Shown here one piece after another: positions 56,353 through 64,000 of a DNA stretch of 64,000 nt. A program made the translations under genes and the position numbers. Under the pieces are notes generated by a model. The model saw only the letters and a list, made by a program, of their open reading frames with translations. It did no database searches and was not told the origin of the DNA. Position 1 is the stretch's first letter. Each line of letters starts with the position of its first letter. The stretch covers positions 1,426,001 through 1,490,000 of the forward strand of contig NZ_CP139195.1 in the NCBI RefSeq assembly GCF_034057115.1. Reading direction: 5' to 3'. Origin of the DNA: Pseudomonas sp. AN-1 (GTDB taxonomy: Bacteria > Pseudomonadota > Gammaproteobacteria > Pseudomonadales > Pseudomonadaceae).

Positions 56353-59250
56353 TCAGAGTCCTAACGCGCTGCGGTACTTGGCTGGGTCTTTGGAGATGTG
56401 CACGAGCAACACTTCCTCGCCTGCAGGGGTGTTCATCAGGTCGGCAACGGTGGAGGCACTCAGAACGGGCGTGACCCGCTGCTTGAGGTTCACCGTGGCG
56501 CTCAGCGCCTTGGCCGGCTCGGCCAGCTGGACGTTGCCCAGGCTCGGTGCCGGCAATGCTGGAGCCGGCACGCCGGCCAGGCCTCCGGTGCTGTGACGGA
56601 CGGCGGCCGCCCAGTCGTCCAGGGCGGACATGCCGCGGCGGTTGAAGTCCTCCAGGAACGGCAGCGCGCCGGGCTGGCGGACAACCGCCGAACGGGTGAC
56701 GAACTCGTCGTTGGAGAGCCATGCGGGGATGCTGTCGCTAGTGCCGGTGCCCGGGCCGGTGACGTGGCCGCCAGTGGAGAAGCCGGGCGCCAGTGCAAAA
56801 CCGGAAGCAGCGGTCTGTGCGGCGGTCATCCCGGCAATGGCCGGCGCCGAGTTGGCTCCCATAGTCGCCAGCGACACAGCGGCGGCTGCAGGCGCCCAGG
56901 CCGCAGCGGTTGCCGCAGCCATTGCAGCACCAGCAGCCGTAACGGCGGCAGCCGTGGCCTGCCCCATCGCCGCATTGATCGCGTAGCGCACGCCCATCTG
57001 CACCAGGGCACTGATCACCTCGGCCAGGATGGTCTGCGCCACCCCCTGAAGACTGGCCCGCAGGTCGTCGCCATAGACGATTGCCTGGGCAAACGAATCG
57101 CCGATCCCCTGGGTCAGCGAATCCAGTGCTCCGCCGACCATCTGCTCGGTCTGCCCGGCGATGTCCTGCGCCTCGGTCATGTAGTTGGCGAAGGCTTCGC
57201 TGGCACCGGCGCTCCAGTCGCCTTGCTTCTGGATCAGCCGGTCATAGGCGGCCACGTTCTCGTCCAGCGCGGCGGTCAGGCCGCGCTGAATCTCGGCCGA
57301 GGCGTCCAGGTACTCGGAACTGCCGAGCAGGTCTTTTGGCGTGGCCTCGTTCAGCTCGTCCTGGTAGCGCTGGTACTCGGCGCGGATGTCGCGCTCGCTG
57401 GCGATCCGCTCACGCTCGCGCTGGCCCAGCCCGTAGCCGTCCAGCTCCCGCTGGTTCTGCGCCCGCTGGCCCTCGAGGGCGGCGGCCATGGACTGGTTGA
57501 TCTGTGCCGAGCGCTGGGTCAGCTGGTTGATCTCGGCGAGCTTGCGGATCTGCTCGTCCAGGGCGGCGTTCTGCGCCAGCTGGGCGGTGATGGCGTCCTG
57601 GTTGGCCAGCAGGCTCTTCTGCTCGGCCGTCAGGATGGCCTTGCCCTTCAGGTCGGCCAGTTGCTGCGCCCACTCGGCCTGGGCGCGCTGCGCAGCGGAC
57701 AGCTTGTCGTTGGCGGTCAACTGGCTGCGGAGGCTGGCTTCCTGGTTGCGCAGCTGCTGCAGCATGCGCGTAGCCGCATCGTCGGTGTAGGCGCGCTCGC
57801 GAGGCTTGCGCGCCTTCGGCAGGCTCTCCTCGTAGCGCGCCCGGGCGGCGGCGATCTGCGCCTCGATCTCGGCCTCGCTCTTGCCGGCCTTCAGGCCCAG
57901 CTCGCGGATATCGGCGATCTCGCGCTCCAGCTTGGCCTTCTTGTCCAGATTGGACAGGGCCAGACGGTCGAACTGCTCCTGCGCCTGCTTCCGGGCACGC
58001 TCCTCGCCGGAGTCGACGGTGCCGCCGCCGGCCTTCACACGCTCGGCCGCCTGGCGCTCCTGGTCCAGCTGCTTGCGCAGGTAGGCCAGGCGCTGCTCCA
58101 GCTCGTTGGCCTTGTAGTCGTCGTCGAAGCTGCGGAACTTCAGGTTACGGTTGCGGGCCAACTCGGCCTCGACCTCGGCGATCTGCTCGGCCAGTGGGCC
58201 GGGCCGGCCGATGCCGGCGACAGCGTCCACGGCTTCGCCGGCCAGCTGCTTGATGCGCCGCCAGGACCGCTCTATCGAGCCGAGGTTCTGCTCGACCTGC
58301 GGCGTGCGCTCGGCGATCACCCCGGCATAGGTGCGCATGGCCTCGGTAGCCGCCTCCTGGTGGCGACCCTGCTCCTGGAGCGAGCGGATCTGCTCGAGCT
58401 GGGAGCGGCTGAGGAAGTGGTACTGGTCGTTGAGGTCGAGGATGGCCTTGACCGGATCGCCGCCCAGCTTGACGAACTCAGCGATGGTGTCCTCGATGGC
58501 CTTGCCGGTGGCCACGCGCATCTGCTCGGCGGCCACCGCCACCAGCTCGACCTGCTCGCCGGCGAACTTGCCGGTGGCCACCACCTGGGTCAGCGCCGCC
58601 GAGGCGCTGCGCTGGGTGACGCCGGTCATCCCATCCATCTGTTGCGCCAGGCCGGCCAGATCTCCGGAAGTCATGCGCGCGTAGCTGCCGGTGAGGATCA
58701 GCGCCTCGTTGAAGCGCACGGCCTCCTGGCTGCCCTCGAACCAGGCCCAACCGAGGCCGGCCAGCGCCGCAACCCCGAGCGAAACGGCAGCAGCCATCGG
58801 GCTGATCGCCGAAGCGACGGCCCGCGCAGCGTTACCGATCCCGCCAAATGAATCGCGAATCTGCCCGCCCTGCTGGATCGCCACCATCCACAGCGGCATG
58901 CCCGAGGCCAGCGAGGTGGCCACGTCGGTCAGCTGCATCGGCAGCATGCGCATGGCCTGGTTGTACTGGCCGGCGGTCAGGCCGGCGCGCTGCATGATCG
59001 CTGCCTGCTGGGCCAGGCCGGCGGCGCTGCTGGCGGAGGCCGCAGCCACGCCCTTGACTGCAGCCGTGGCCGCGGCGCTTTCGGCGCCCAGCTTGTCGAC
59101 GGCGGCAGAGGTAGCACCCAGCTGGGTATTGGTCTGCTGGGCCTGCTGGCCGGTCTGGTCCAGCTGCTGGCCAAGCCCGCCCATCGCCTGTTCGGCCTGC
59201 TTGAAGTCGGCCTGGATACGCAGCGCCAGCGTCATGTTCGGGTCGGCCAT
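56353..59250 (-). CDS. Tail length tape measure protein
   Basis: A 965-residue protein with N-terminal and central coiled coils (QAMGGLGQQLDQTGQQAQQ; DQERQAAERVKAGGG), hydrophobic segments at about residues 125-170 and 750-830 (ATAAAVTAAGAAMAAATAAA), and the TMP motif GSYARMTSGDLAGLAQQ. It sets tail length and helps DNA ejection. It begins directly after the chaperone GT frame stop, as in siphoviruses. Confidence 0.9.
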   Translation of the reverse strand: MADPNMTLALRIQADFKQAEQAMGGLGQQLDQTGQQAQQTNTQLGATSAAVDKLGAESAAATAAVKGVAAASASSAAGLAQQAAIMQRAGLTAGQYNQAMRMLPMQLTDVATSLASGMPLWMVAIQQGGQIRDSFGGIGNAARAVASAISPMAAAVSLGVAALAGLGWAWFEGSQEAVRFNEALILTGSYARMTSGDLAGLAQQMDGMTGVTQRSASAALTQVVATGKFAGEQVELVAVAAEQMRVATGKAIEDTIAEFVKLGGDPVKAILDLNDQYHFLSRSQLEQIRSLQEQGRHQEAATEAMRTYAGVIAERTPQVEQNLGSIERSWRRIKQLAGEAVDAVAGIGRPGPLAEQIAEVEAELARNRNLKFRSFDDDYKANELEQRLAYLRKQLDQERQAAERVKAGGGTVDSGEERARKQAQEQFDRLALSNLDKKAKLEREIADIRELGLKAGKSEAEIEAQIAAARARYEESLPKARKPRERAYTDDAATRMLQQLRNQEASLRSQLTANDKLSAAQRAQAEWAQQLADLKGKAILTAEQKSLLANQDAITAQLAQNAALDEQIRKLAEINQLTQRSAQINQSMAAALEGQRAQNQRELDGYGLGQRERERIASERDIRAEYQRYQDELNEATPKDLLGSSEYLDASAEIQRGLTAALDENVAAYDRLIQKQGDWSAGASEAFANYMTEAQDIAGQTEQMVGGALDSLTQGIGDSFAQAIVYGDDLRASLQGVAQTILAEVISALVQMGVRYAINAAMGQATAAAVTAAGAAMAAATAAAWAPAAAAVSLATMGANSAPAIAGMTAAQTAASGFALAPGFSTGGHVTGPGTGTSDSIPAWLSNDEFVTRSAVVRQPGALPFLEDFNRRGMSALDDWAAAVRHSTGGLAGVPAPALPAPSLGNVQLAEPAKALSATVNLKQRVTPVLSASTVADLMNTPAGEEVLLVHISKDPAKYRSALGL

Positions 59251-59510
59251 TCAGCCCTCCAGTCGTCTCAGCTCAGCCTCGGCGGCTGCGCCACCGGCAA
59301 AGCCCAGGTTGGTTGCCAGCAGTTGTCGTGCCTGCAGGCGGTCTTCGCGGCTGAGCGCCTCGCGATAGAACAACTCCAGCTGCCGGGCGGTGTAGCCGCC
59401 CAGCGCCTCGCGGGAGTGCCCGGCAGCGATCAGGGTGGCGAAGATGACGCCCCAGCCTGCCGTCTTGCCTGCTCGACCAGCTTGGGGCGCCATACGCGGC
59501 GGATAAAAAA
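59251..59510 (-). pseudogene. T-frame part of the tail assembly chaperone, cut off by the IS
   Basis: The frame encodes YPPRMAPQAGRAGKTAGWGV, GGYTARQLELFYREALSRED and LLATNLGFAGGAAAEAELRR. In siphoviruses this T domain is made only by -1 frameshifting from the G frame. The IS now separates the two, so no GT fusion can form. A chance ATG overlaps the IS end (59517). Confidence 0.8.
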
Positions 59511-60815
59511 GGTTCATCGCATTTTCCCGGGGAAGGCGGCCTTGATTTTCAGGAAGAAGTAATCGGCGTCCCTGAAGCCATAGGCCATGCGCTTGATCAC
59601 CTTGATCCGGTTGTTCACCCCCTCCAGCAGGCTGGTGTGCATGTGGAATCGTGCACTGGCGAGGATGCCCCGGGCATAGCGCTGGAGGTTGCGGGCAAAG
59701 CGTTGTAGCGGCGCCAAGCCGCTCTCCCGGACATGCCTCAGCCAGGTTCGCCAGCGCCGCCAGCCCTCCCGCACGCTGGGTGCGTACCAGACCTCCTTCA
59801 ACGCATCCTTGAGCACATAGACCGTGGCCAGTGGCTGGTTGGCTGCCAACAACTCCTGCAGTCGAACGGCATGATCCTCCTTCAGGTTCTCCCGGTTGCG
59901 CAGCAGCAGCCAACGGCTCTGCTTGACCACTTGGCGAGCGGGCTTGTCATGGCGCAGGGCATTGGCCTGGTCTACCCGGATGCGGTCGATCACGTCACGT
60001 CCGTAGCGGGCGACCACATGGAACAAGTCGTACACAACCTCGGCCTGAGGGCAGTGCTGTTTCACTTCCAGGTCGAAGGCCGTATTCATGTCCATCGCCA
60101 CAGCCTCGATCTGCTGGCAGCGCTCACCGAGTTGCTCGAAGAACGGGCGTATGGCCTTGCGGCTGTTACCCAGGCCAACCCACAGAACGCGGGTACGCTC
60201 GGCATCCATGATCACCGTCGCGTAACGATGGCCTTTGTGCAGGGCGAACTCGTCCATCACCAGACGGCGCACATCGCCCGGCTCGAAGGTGCCGAATGCG
60301 GCCTGGAGACGCCGCTTGTCCAGCGTCTTGATGGTGTGCCAGTGCAGCCCGGTGAGCTGGCTGACATGGCTGATGGGCATGAACCGCAGCAGGGTTTCGA
60401 CCCAGGAACACAGCCGGCGGGTCAGCCGCGAGGCCGGGGCCAACCAGGAAATGTGCTCGGTAACTCGCCCACACGTCAGGCAGTCCACTCGGCGTATGGG
60501 GAGTCGCAACTGGACGCGCTGATCGAACAGATCCCGGTCGCGAACGAGGCGAATGCGTCGGTCATGGATCAGGGGGCTGGGCTGCTGACAGCGACCACAG
60601 CGTGGAAGGTCGGCCGCTCGGGGTTCGAGGGTCAGCGTGAGGTTTTTTTCGACGGAATGGCTGCAGGCTACAACGTCGTAGCCTGGCCAGAAAGCAGCAA
60701 GATCAATAGGATGCACGGTGACAGCAGGGGGCAGGCGTTGGTGTGTTTGGCGACTGCCAATTTACCTGCTTCCCTGTCTGTCAATCCGCTCTTCCCCACG
60801 ATCCCGCGAAGAACC
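59511..60815 (-). mobile_element. Complete ISL3-family insertion sequence, 1,305 bp, with 8-bp target duplication
   Basis: Imperfect inverted ends: GGTTCATCGC...CGGGGAAGGCGG (59511 on) and, on the other strand, GGTTCTTCGC...GGGGAAGAGCGG (60815 down). Both flanks carry ATAAAAAA (59503-59510, 60816-60823), the 8-bp duplication expected of ISL3 elements. It contains one transposase gene. Confidence 0.92.
59514..60716 (-). CDS. ISL3-family transposase
   Basis: A 400-residue transposase (GTG start). Zinc-finger-like N-terminus (CGRCQQPS; CLTCGRV), helix-turn-helix near residue 120 (ISHVSQLTGLHWHTIKTLDK), and a DDE domain with Asp in MDEFALHKGHRYATV, Asp in VAMDMNTAFD and Glu in LLEGVNNRIKVIKR followed by GFRDADYFFLKI. 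It appears full length and intact, so the IS may be active. Its stop lies within the terminal inverted repeat. Confidence 0.95.
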   Translation of the reverse strand: MHPIDLAAFWPGYDVVACSHSVEKNLTLTLEPRAADLPRCGRCQQPSPLIHDRRIRLVRDRDLFDQRVQLRLPIRRVDCLTCGRVTEHISWLAPASRLTRRLCSWVETLLRFMPISHVSQLTGLHWHTIKTLDKRRLQAAFGTFEPGDVRRLVMDEFALHKGHRYATVIMDAERTRVLWVGLGNSRKAIRPFFEQLGERCQQIEAVAMDMNTAFDLEVKQHCPQAEVVYDLFHVVARYGRDVIDRIRVDQANALRHDKPARQVVKQSRWLLLRNRENLKEDHAVRLQELLAANQPLATVYVLKDALKEVWYAPSVREGWRRWRTWLRHVRESGLAPLQRFARNLQRYARGILASARFHMHTSLLEGVNNRIKVIKRMAYGFRDADYFFLKIKAAFPGKMR

Positions 60816-61174
60816 ATAAAAAAACCGCTGTTCACGCCCCACCAGGTCAGCAGCAGGTTCTCGCCGTCGGCCGCCGGCAGCTCGCGCACCCAGGCCTCGT
60901 CGCGGTCGCAGCAGACCGCCACTAGGGCGATCACCTGCTCCTCGTGCGCGGCCAGCAGGTCGTAGATGCGGTTTACCGAATCCAGCCCGCCCAGCTCGGT
61001 CGGCTCGGCCTCGGCCAGCGCCGCCGCCAGCGGTGCCAGCTGGTGGTGGTGCCTGAGCTGCTCGGCAAAGCGCAGCTCGCGCACGGTGACGGTCTGCCCG
61101 GCCACCCGGATCTCGCGGTCGGGGAAGAGCACGTCCAGCTCGCTGGCCTCGGCGGCCTGTTCGGGTCTGCTCAT
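60816..61174 (-). pseudogene. G-frame part of the tail assembly chaperone, interrupted by the IS
   Basis: ATG 61174 (with AAGGAGG upstream) encodes about 117 residues (ELDVLFPDREIRVAGQTVTV; LLLTWWGVNSGFF) before the T-run where the IS sits. Read-through into the IS adds about 50 foreign residues to a stop at 60668. The intact gene would read NSGFFIRRVW in frame 0, or shift -1 at T-TTT-TTT into the T frame. The chaperone guides tape measure and tube assembly. Confidence 0.82.
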
Positions 61175-61183
61175 GGCGCCTCC

Positions 61184-61960
61184 TTACACGGCCTGGACGA
61201 TGCGGCCGAACTGACCCAGCGGGCCGTTGGCGGGCTTGCTGGTATCCAGCAGGGCGGCGAAGGTCACCGGCAGGCCGGCCACCTCGGTACCCTCGGTGAT
61301 CATCGCTAGCTCCTGGAGCAGGCCGGGAGCCAGCTTGTACAGCTCCATCACCACTGGGGCGCCACCCTCGGCCAGGTTCACACCCTCGTAGCGCAGGGCC
61401 ACGTTGGGGCGCTTGGCGGCGGTGAGGAAGGTCACTTGCTTGCTCGCGCCGTGGCTGTAGGCCGCCTTCAGCGGCTGGGTCGGCGCCGGCGCAGTCGGCA
61501 GGCTGAGGATCTCGACGCTGCCGTACAGCGCTTCCAGGCTGTAGTGCTCGGCTGCCAGGGTCGCCGGACTGGCGGCGCTGTCGGTGATCACCAGGTCGCT
61601 GACGTTGATCTGCGCCAGGTTGACCACATCGCCGGCAACCAGCCCGCTCGGCAGCACTTCGCCAGTCACAGTGCCGGCCGCGGTGCTGGTGGCGGTGCCC
61701 TGGGTGAACAGCGCCAGGTTCTCGGTATCCAGGCTGCGCAGGGTCGCGCTCAGGGTCATATCCGCCGAGATGCCGAACTCGCGCACCTTGGCCTTCTTGC
61801 CCGAGTAGGACTCGCGGTGGCTGACGCTCTCCTCCTGGATGGCGGCGCTCAGTGCCGACACGTCCATCAGCCAGCGCCACGGGCCGAGGCTGCCGTCGGC
61901 GGCGATGACGGCCAGCTTCACCTTGCCCTGGCCGTAGTAGTAGGTTTCCTGTTGAGCCAT
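61184..61960 (-). CDS. Major tail tube protein
   Basis: A 258-residue protein (QQETYYYGQGKVKLAVIAAD; EFGISADMTLSATLRSLDTE; PGLLQELAMITEGTEVAGLP). Sited between gp37-type and chaperone genes, with the length and repeat-free beta-rich character of tail tubes in B3-like phages. CGGAGA precedes ATG 61960. Confidence 0.82.
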   Translation of the reverse strand: MAQQETYYYGQGKVKLAVIAADGSLGPWRWLMDVSALSAAIQEESVSHRESYSGKKAKVREFGISADMTLSATLRSLDTENLALFTQGTATSTAAGTVTGEVLPSGLVAGDVVNLAQINVSDLVITDSAASPATLAAEHYSLEALYGSVEILSLPTAPAPTQPLKAAYSHGASKQVTFLTAAKRPNVALRYEGVNLAEGGAPVVMELYKLAPGLLQELAMITEGTEVAGLPVTFAALLDTSKPANGPLGQFGRIVQAV

Positions 61961-61972
61961 GGTCGGTCTCCG

Positions 61973-62170
61973 TTAAACGTGGGCGACGACGGTCGCCGGG
62001 GGCTGGCTGCCTTCGGCCTTGCCGGCAGCAGGGAGCTTGTCGATGGCCTTGACCCGCAGCAGGAACTCGGCGTCGACGCGCGGCACCTCGATCTCGGCGC
62101 CTTTCTCGTAGCGCTTGCCGGCGTGGGTATGGGGCTTGCTCAGGGTGACTTTCACGGTTGGGGTTGCCAT
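61973..62170 (-). CDS. Small DUF7210-like phage protein
   Basis: A 65-residue protein (TVKVTLSKPHTHAGKRYEKG; VPRVDAEFLLRVKAIDKL). It overlaps the gp37-type gene by 19 bases. Such short proteins precede tail tube genes in Mu-like phages; family name from memory, function unknown. Confidence 0.68.
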   Translation of the reverse strand: MATPTVKVTLSKPHTHAGKRYEKGAEIEVPRVDAEFLLRVKAIDKLPAAGKAEGSQPPATVVAHV

Positions 62171-62631
62171 GTGCGCATCCTCGGGAAGACGAAGCTGGCC
62201 TGAAAAACCAGCGGGTAGTAGAAGTAGCCGTCGGCGTAGGCCACCTCGGCCGACCCCTGCCGGCGCGTCAGCGGCTCCACATCGGCGCGGGGCGTCCAGC
62301 CGGTGAGGGCCTGCAGCAGTTGGCCGAGCAGCGGCCCGGCCTCGCGGCGGGCGCCCTCCCCTTCGCCGCTGGCGTCGGCGCAGTACAGCGCCAGCACCGC
62401 CGCCCACAGCTGTTTCACGGTCTGCACCCGGCCCTGTCCGCCCTGGGCTTGCGGTCCTGCGGCCAGCTCGTCGCCCAGGTAGATCAGGTACACCGCTGGG
62501 CTGGCCTGCTGCCGGTCGGCCACCGCGGCCAGATCCGGCACACCGCCGACCAGCGCCAGCCCGGGCACCTCTGCCCGTACCCGCTCGACCAGCAGCGGCT
62601 CCAGGAACAGGTAATCGAAGGGCTCGGCCAT
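62152..62631 (-). CDS. Mu gp37-like (DUF1834) tail terminator-type protein
   Basis: A 159-residue protein (AEPFDYLFLEPLLVERVRAE; VYLIYLGDELAAG; YADGYFYYPLVFQASFVFPR). Order after gp36 and before the tail tube matches Mu gp37/tail terminator. ATG 62631 overlaps the gp36 stop (TGATG). Confidence 0.78.
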   Translation of the reverse strand: MAEPFDYLFLEPLLVERVRAEVPGLALVGGVPDLAAVADRQQASPAVYLIYLGDELAAGPQAQGGQGRVQTVKQLWAAVLALYCADASGEGEGARREAGPLLGQLLQALTGWTPRADVEPLTRRQGSAEVAYADGYFYYPLVFQASFVFPRMRTWQPQP

Positions 62632-63047
62632 CACCAGGTACCGCCGAAGTCGTTGCGCCCGGTGGCGATCTGCACCGTGTCGGCCAGCGGCGCCGGGGCG
62701 CCGGCGCTGTCCAGGCCCAGGCTGAGCTTGCCGGCGGCGATCCCCGCCAGCAGCTTGCGCGCCCGCTCGGCGGCCAGCTGCGCCGGGTGCTCGGCATCCA
62801 CCCGGGTATGCAGGCCGGCGTAGCTCAGCTGACAGGCGATGCGGGTGAGCACCCGCGGCACGCTGGCCAGCGGCAGCCGGTAGCGCGCCTCCAGGTGCAG
62901 ATCGATCTCCGCCGCGGCGTCCGCCATGGCCCGCCCCACCACCTGCTCGTCGATGGCCTGAGCGGGTTTGTTGGCGCGGTCCGACAGGTTGCGGATGTCC
63001 GCCTCACCGTAGATCTCGACCAGCTCGGCCAGGGTGCAGTAGGTCAT
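62631..63047 (-). CDS. Mu gp36-like (DUF1320) head-tail connector protein
   Basis: A 138-residue protein with the DUF1320 pattern: YCTLAELVEIYGEADIRNLS, AAAEIDLHLEARYRLPLA, VPRVLTRIACQLSYAGL and DTVQIATGRNDFGGTW at the end. Member of the head completion/connector set downstream of the major head gene. Confidence 0.87.
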   Translation of the reverse strand: MTYCTLAELVEIYGEADIRNLSDRANKPAQAIDEQVVGRAMADAAAEIDLHLEARYRLPLASVPRVLTRIACQLSYAGLHTRVDAEHPAQLAAERARKLLAGIAAGKLSLGLDSAGAPAPLADTVQIATGRNDFGGTW

Positions 63048-63053
63048 GGGCCG

Positions 63054-63344
63054 TTACTCCGCCTGGGACTCGACCAGCTCGGCGAGCAGCGCATCGTCCG
63101 CGGCGGTCGCCGGGACCTCGATACGCTCCACGCTGAGCAGCGGCTCGCCCTCGATGGCCTTGAGCTGCTCCTCGCTCAGGTCGGCCAGCAGCAGGCCATA
63201 CCCTTCACGGGTGAACTCGAAGCCGGCGCGGCGAAAGCGCGGTGGCAGGCTGCGCACGAAGATGCCGTCCAGCAGCTTCGGCTCGGCGCTGTCGGCGGCC
63301 GCGGGGGCCGCCTTGTTCGCCTTGGGCTTGGTGGTGTCAGTCAT
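63054..63344 (-). CDS. FluMu N-type (HI1506-like) phage protein
   Basis: A 96-residue protein: an Ala/Lys-rich start, then FVRSLPPRFRRAGFEFTREG and EEQLKAIEGEPLLSVERIEV, the FluMu_N domain found after the Mu-like major head gene. Role in the virion is unclear. Confidence 0.78.
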   Translation of the reverse strand: MTDTTKPKANKAAPAAADSAEPKLLDGIFVRSLPPRFRRAGFEFTREGYGLLLADLSEEQLKAIEGEPLLSVERIEVPATAADDALLAELVESQAE

Positions 63345-63355
63345 GGTCTACCTCC

Positions 63356-64000
63356 TTACAGGCCGGTGCCGGTCGAGCCGAAGGCCATCTGCCAGAAGCC
63401 GTAGCCCCCGGCGGCGCGGGCCTCGGCGCCGAACTTGTATTTCTTGAGGTTGAACACGTCCTCGGCCTGCGGGTTGGTCTGCTCGACGAACACCGGCGCC
63501 TTGCGCTCCTGGTAGACGAAGGGCTTGACCGGCTTGCTGGTGTCCAGCAGGAACCAGGCGGTGTCGGACTCGATGCGCGCATCCACCACCAGCTCGGCGG
63601 TGCCCTTGTAGGGGTTGGGGGTGTCGTCGGCCAGCTTGTCGTTGGTCAGCAGCATCCGCGCGGTGTCTTCCAGGGCCGGGCCGACCAGCAGCACGTTGGG
63701 CAGGATGTTCAGCGAGCGGCCTTCCTCGTCCTTGAACTGCTTCATGGCGGTGCGCGCCGCGCCGTAGCCGGCCTTGGCGGCGGCCAGGGTGGCGTTGGAG
63801 AGCACCGCGGTGGTCTTGTTGCTGACCGAGGCGTTGCCCACCGGGTGATCGGTGTCGAAGAAGTACTGGCCGTCGTAGCAGAGCGTGGCGAAGGCCTTGT
63901 TCACCGCCTCGTAGACGATCTCGTCCGGCAACTGCGCAGCGGAGAAGCCGGCCATCTGCGCCTGGGGCTCGTAGATGCCCAGCGCGTCGTCCTCGATGTC
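63356..64000 (-). CDS. Mu gpT-like major head protein (C-terminal part, continues past window)
   Basis: Open from base 64000 to the stop at 63356 (214 residues). IEDDALGIYEPQAQMAGFSA, DGQYFFDTDHPVGNASVSNK, LPNVLLVGPALEDTARMLL and AFGSTGTGL are typical of Mu gpT-family capsid subunits. The N-terminus lies outside the window. Confidence 0.9.
   Translation of the reverse strand, partial: DIEDDALGIYEPQAQMAGFSAAQLPDEIVYEAVNKAFATLCYDGQYFFDTDHPVGNASVSNKTTAVLSNATLAAAKAGYGAARTAMKQFKDEEGRSLNILPNVLLVGPALEDTARMLLTNDKLADDTPNPYKGTAELVVDARIESDTAWFLLDTSKPVKPFVYQERKAPVFVEQTNPQAEDVFNLKKYKFGAEARAAGGYGFWQMAFGSTGTGL

Larger units (their letters stand above)
47782..64000 (-). mobile_element. Mu/B3-like transposable prophage (right part; continues past window)
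   Basis: All genes from 64000 down to 47861 run on the minus strand in the order gpT head protein, FluMu-type protein, gp36, gp37, tail tube, tail chaperone, tape measure, distal tail, hub, J-like and tip proteins. Mu-type head plus siphovirus tail is the B3/D3112 layout. The outer end is placed at TGT (47782-47784), because Mu-type ends begin TGT and TGGCGCA repeats follow; that boundary is an inference. An ISL3-type IS breaks the tail chaperone, so this copy is probably defective. Confidence 0.8.

Noticed and set aside
56398-58851. 817-codon open frame opposite the tape measure gene
   Set aside because: The minus-strand tape measure protein has domain features and coupling to neighbours; the plus-strand frame is Leu/Gly-rich without motifs.

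Overview
The window is high-GC DNA (roughly two-thirds G+C by eye) from a gammaproteobacterium, most likely a Pseudomonas of the stutzeri/aeruginosa side of the genus. This rests on the dusA - transaldolase - STAS protein - RssB-like regulator - MlaA - DUF4404 - QueF - ABC-2 exporter - tRNA-Gly/Glu block (38.4-47.5 kb), which matches my memory of a conserved Pseudomonas core order, on OprD-type porin, SfnB and SfnR families, and on integron attC sites and an IS110/IS1111-type remnant. No rRNA or species marker is present, so the genus is an inference.

Layout. 0-0.66 kb: the 5' part of a chromate-resistance gene (chrB) behind a 38-bp dyad. 0.7-16.8 kb: ribBA and two divergent, apparently sigma54-driven operons for organosulfur scavenging. 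The leftward operon has an SsuABC-like ABC importer, a second membrane-anchored binding protein, two DszC-like flavin oxidoreductases and an orphan LivF-like ATPase. The rightward one has MetQNI-like importer genes, two SfnB-type oxidoreductases, a DszA/NtaA-type FMN monooxygenase and a nitroreductase. 16.9-19.5 kb: lower-GC foreign DNA, namely an IS110/IS1111-type remnant that seems to sit inside an attC site, followed by gene cassettes separated by attC sites (one encoding a TIR-domain protein) and no integrase. 19.6-38.2 kb: the second part of the sulfur island, with a TauD + ABC importer operon, a TauD-GST-aldo/keto reductase operon, an SfnR-like sigma54 activator, a DszA-like + TauD operon, an orphan sulfonate-binding protein with a TauE exporter, an OprD-like porin, a sulfate-binding protein, and two decayed genes (a binding-protein paralogue and an lsfA-type 1-Cys peroxiredoxin). 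38.2-47.5 kb: core chromosome, with a truncated integrase beside the 5' end of dusA, and one tRNA-Glu followed by four tandem tRNA-Gly genes. 47.8-64.0 kb (continuing out of the window): a Mu/B3-like transposable prophage, all on the minus strand, with Mu-type head genes and a siphovirus-type tail. It is interrupted by a complete 1,305-bp ISL3-type insertion sequence.

How it works together. Sulfonates and sulfate esters would cross the OprD-like porin and enter through several ABC importers. TauD-type dioxygenases and DszA/DszC/SfnB-type flavin enzymes would cleave the C-S bond to sulfite. TauE would export excess sulfite, and RibBA would support flavin supply. Four candidate sigma54 promoters plus an in-locus activator without a sensor domain suggest one starvation regulon. 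AT-rich leaders before other units look like LysR-type (CysB-like) control.

The most notable observations are the IS insertion with 8-bp duplication exactly on the presumed -1 frameshift site of the phage tail-chaperone gene; the integrase-less cassette array carrying a TIR protein; a 29-bp dyad centred between two divergent sigma54 promoters; the integrase stump and helically phased repeats at dusA; and a phage tip protein with a Mtd-like C-terminus but no visible reverse transcriptase.
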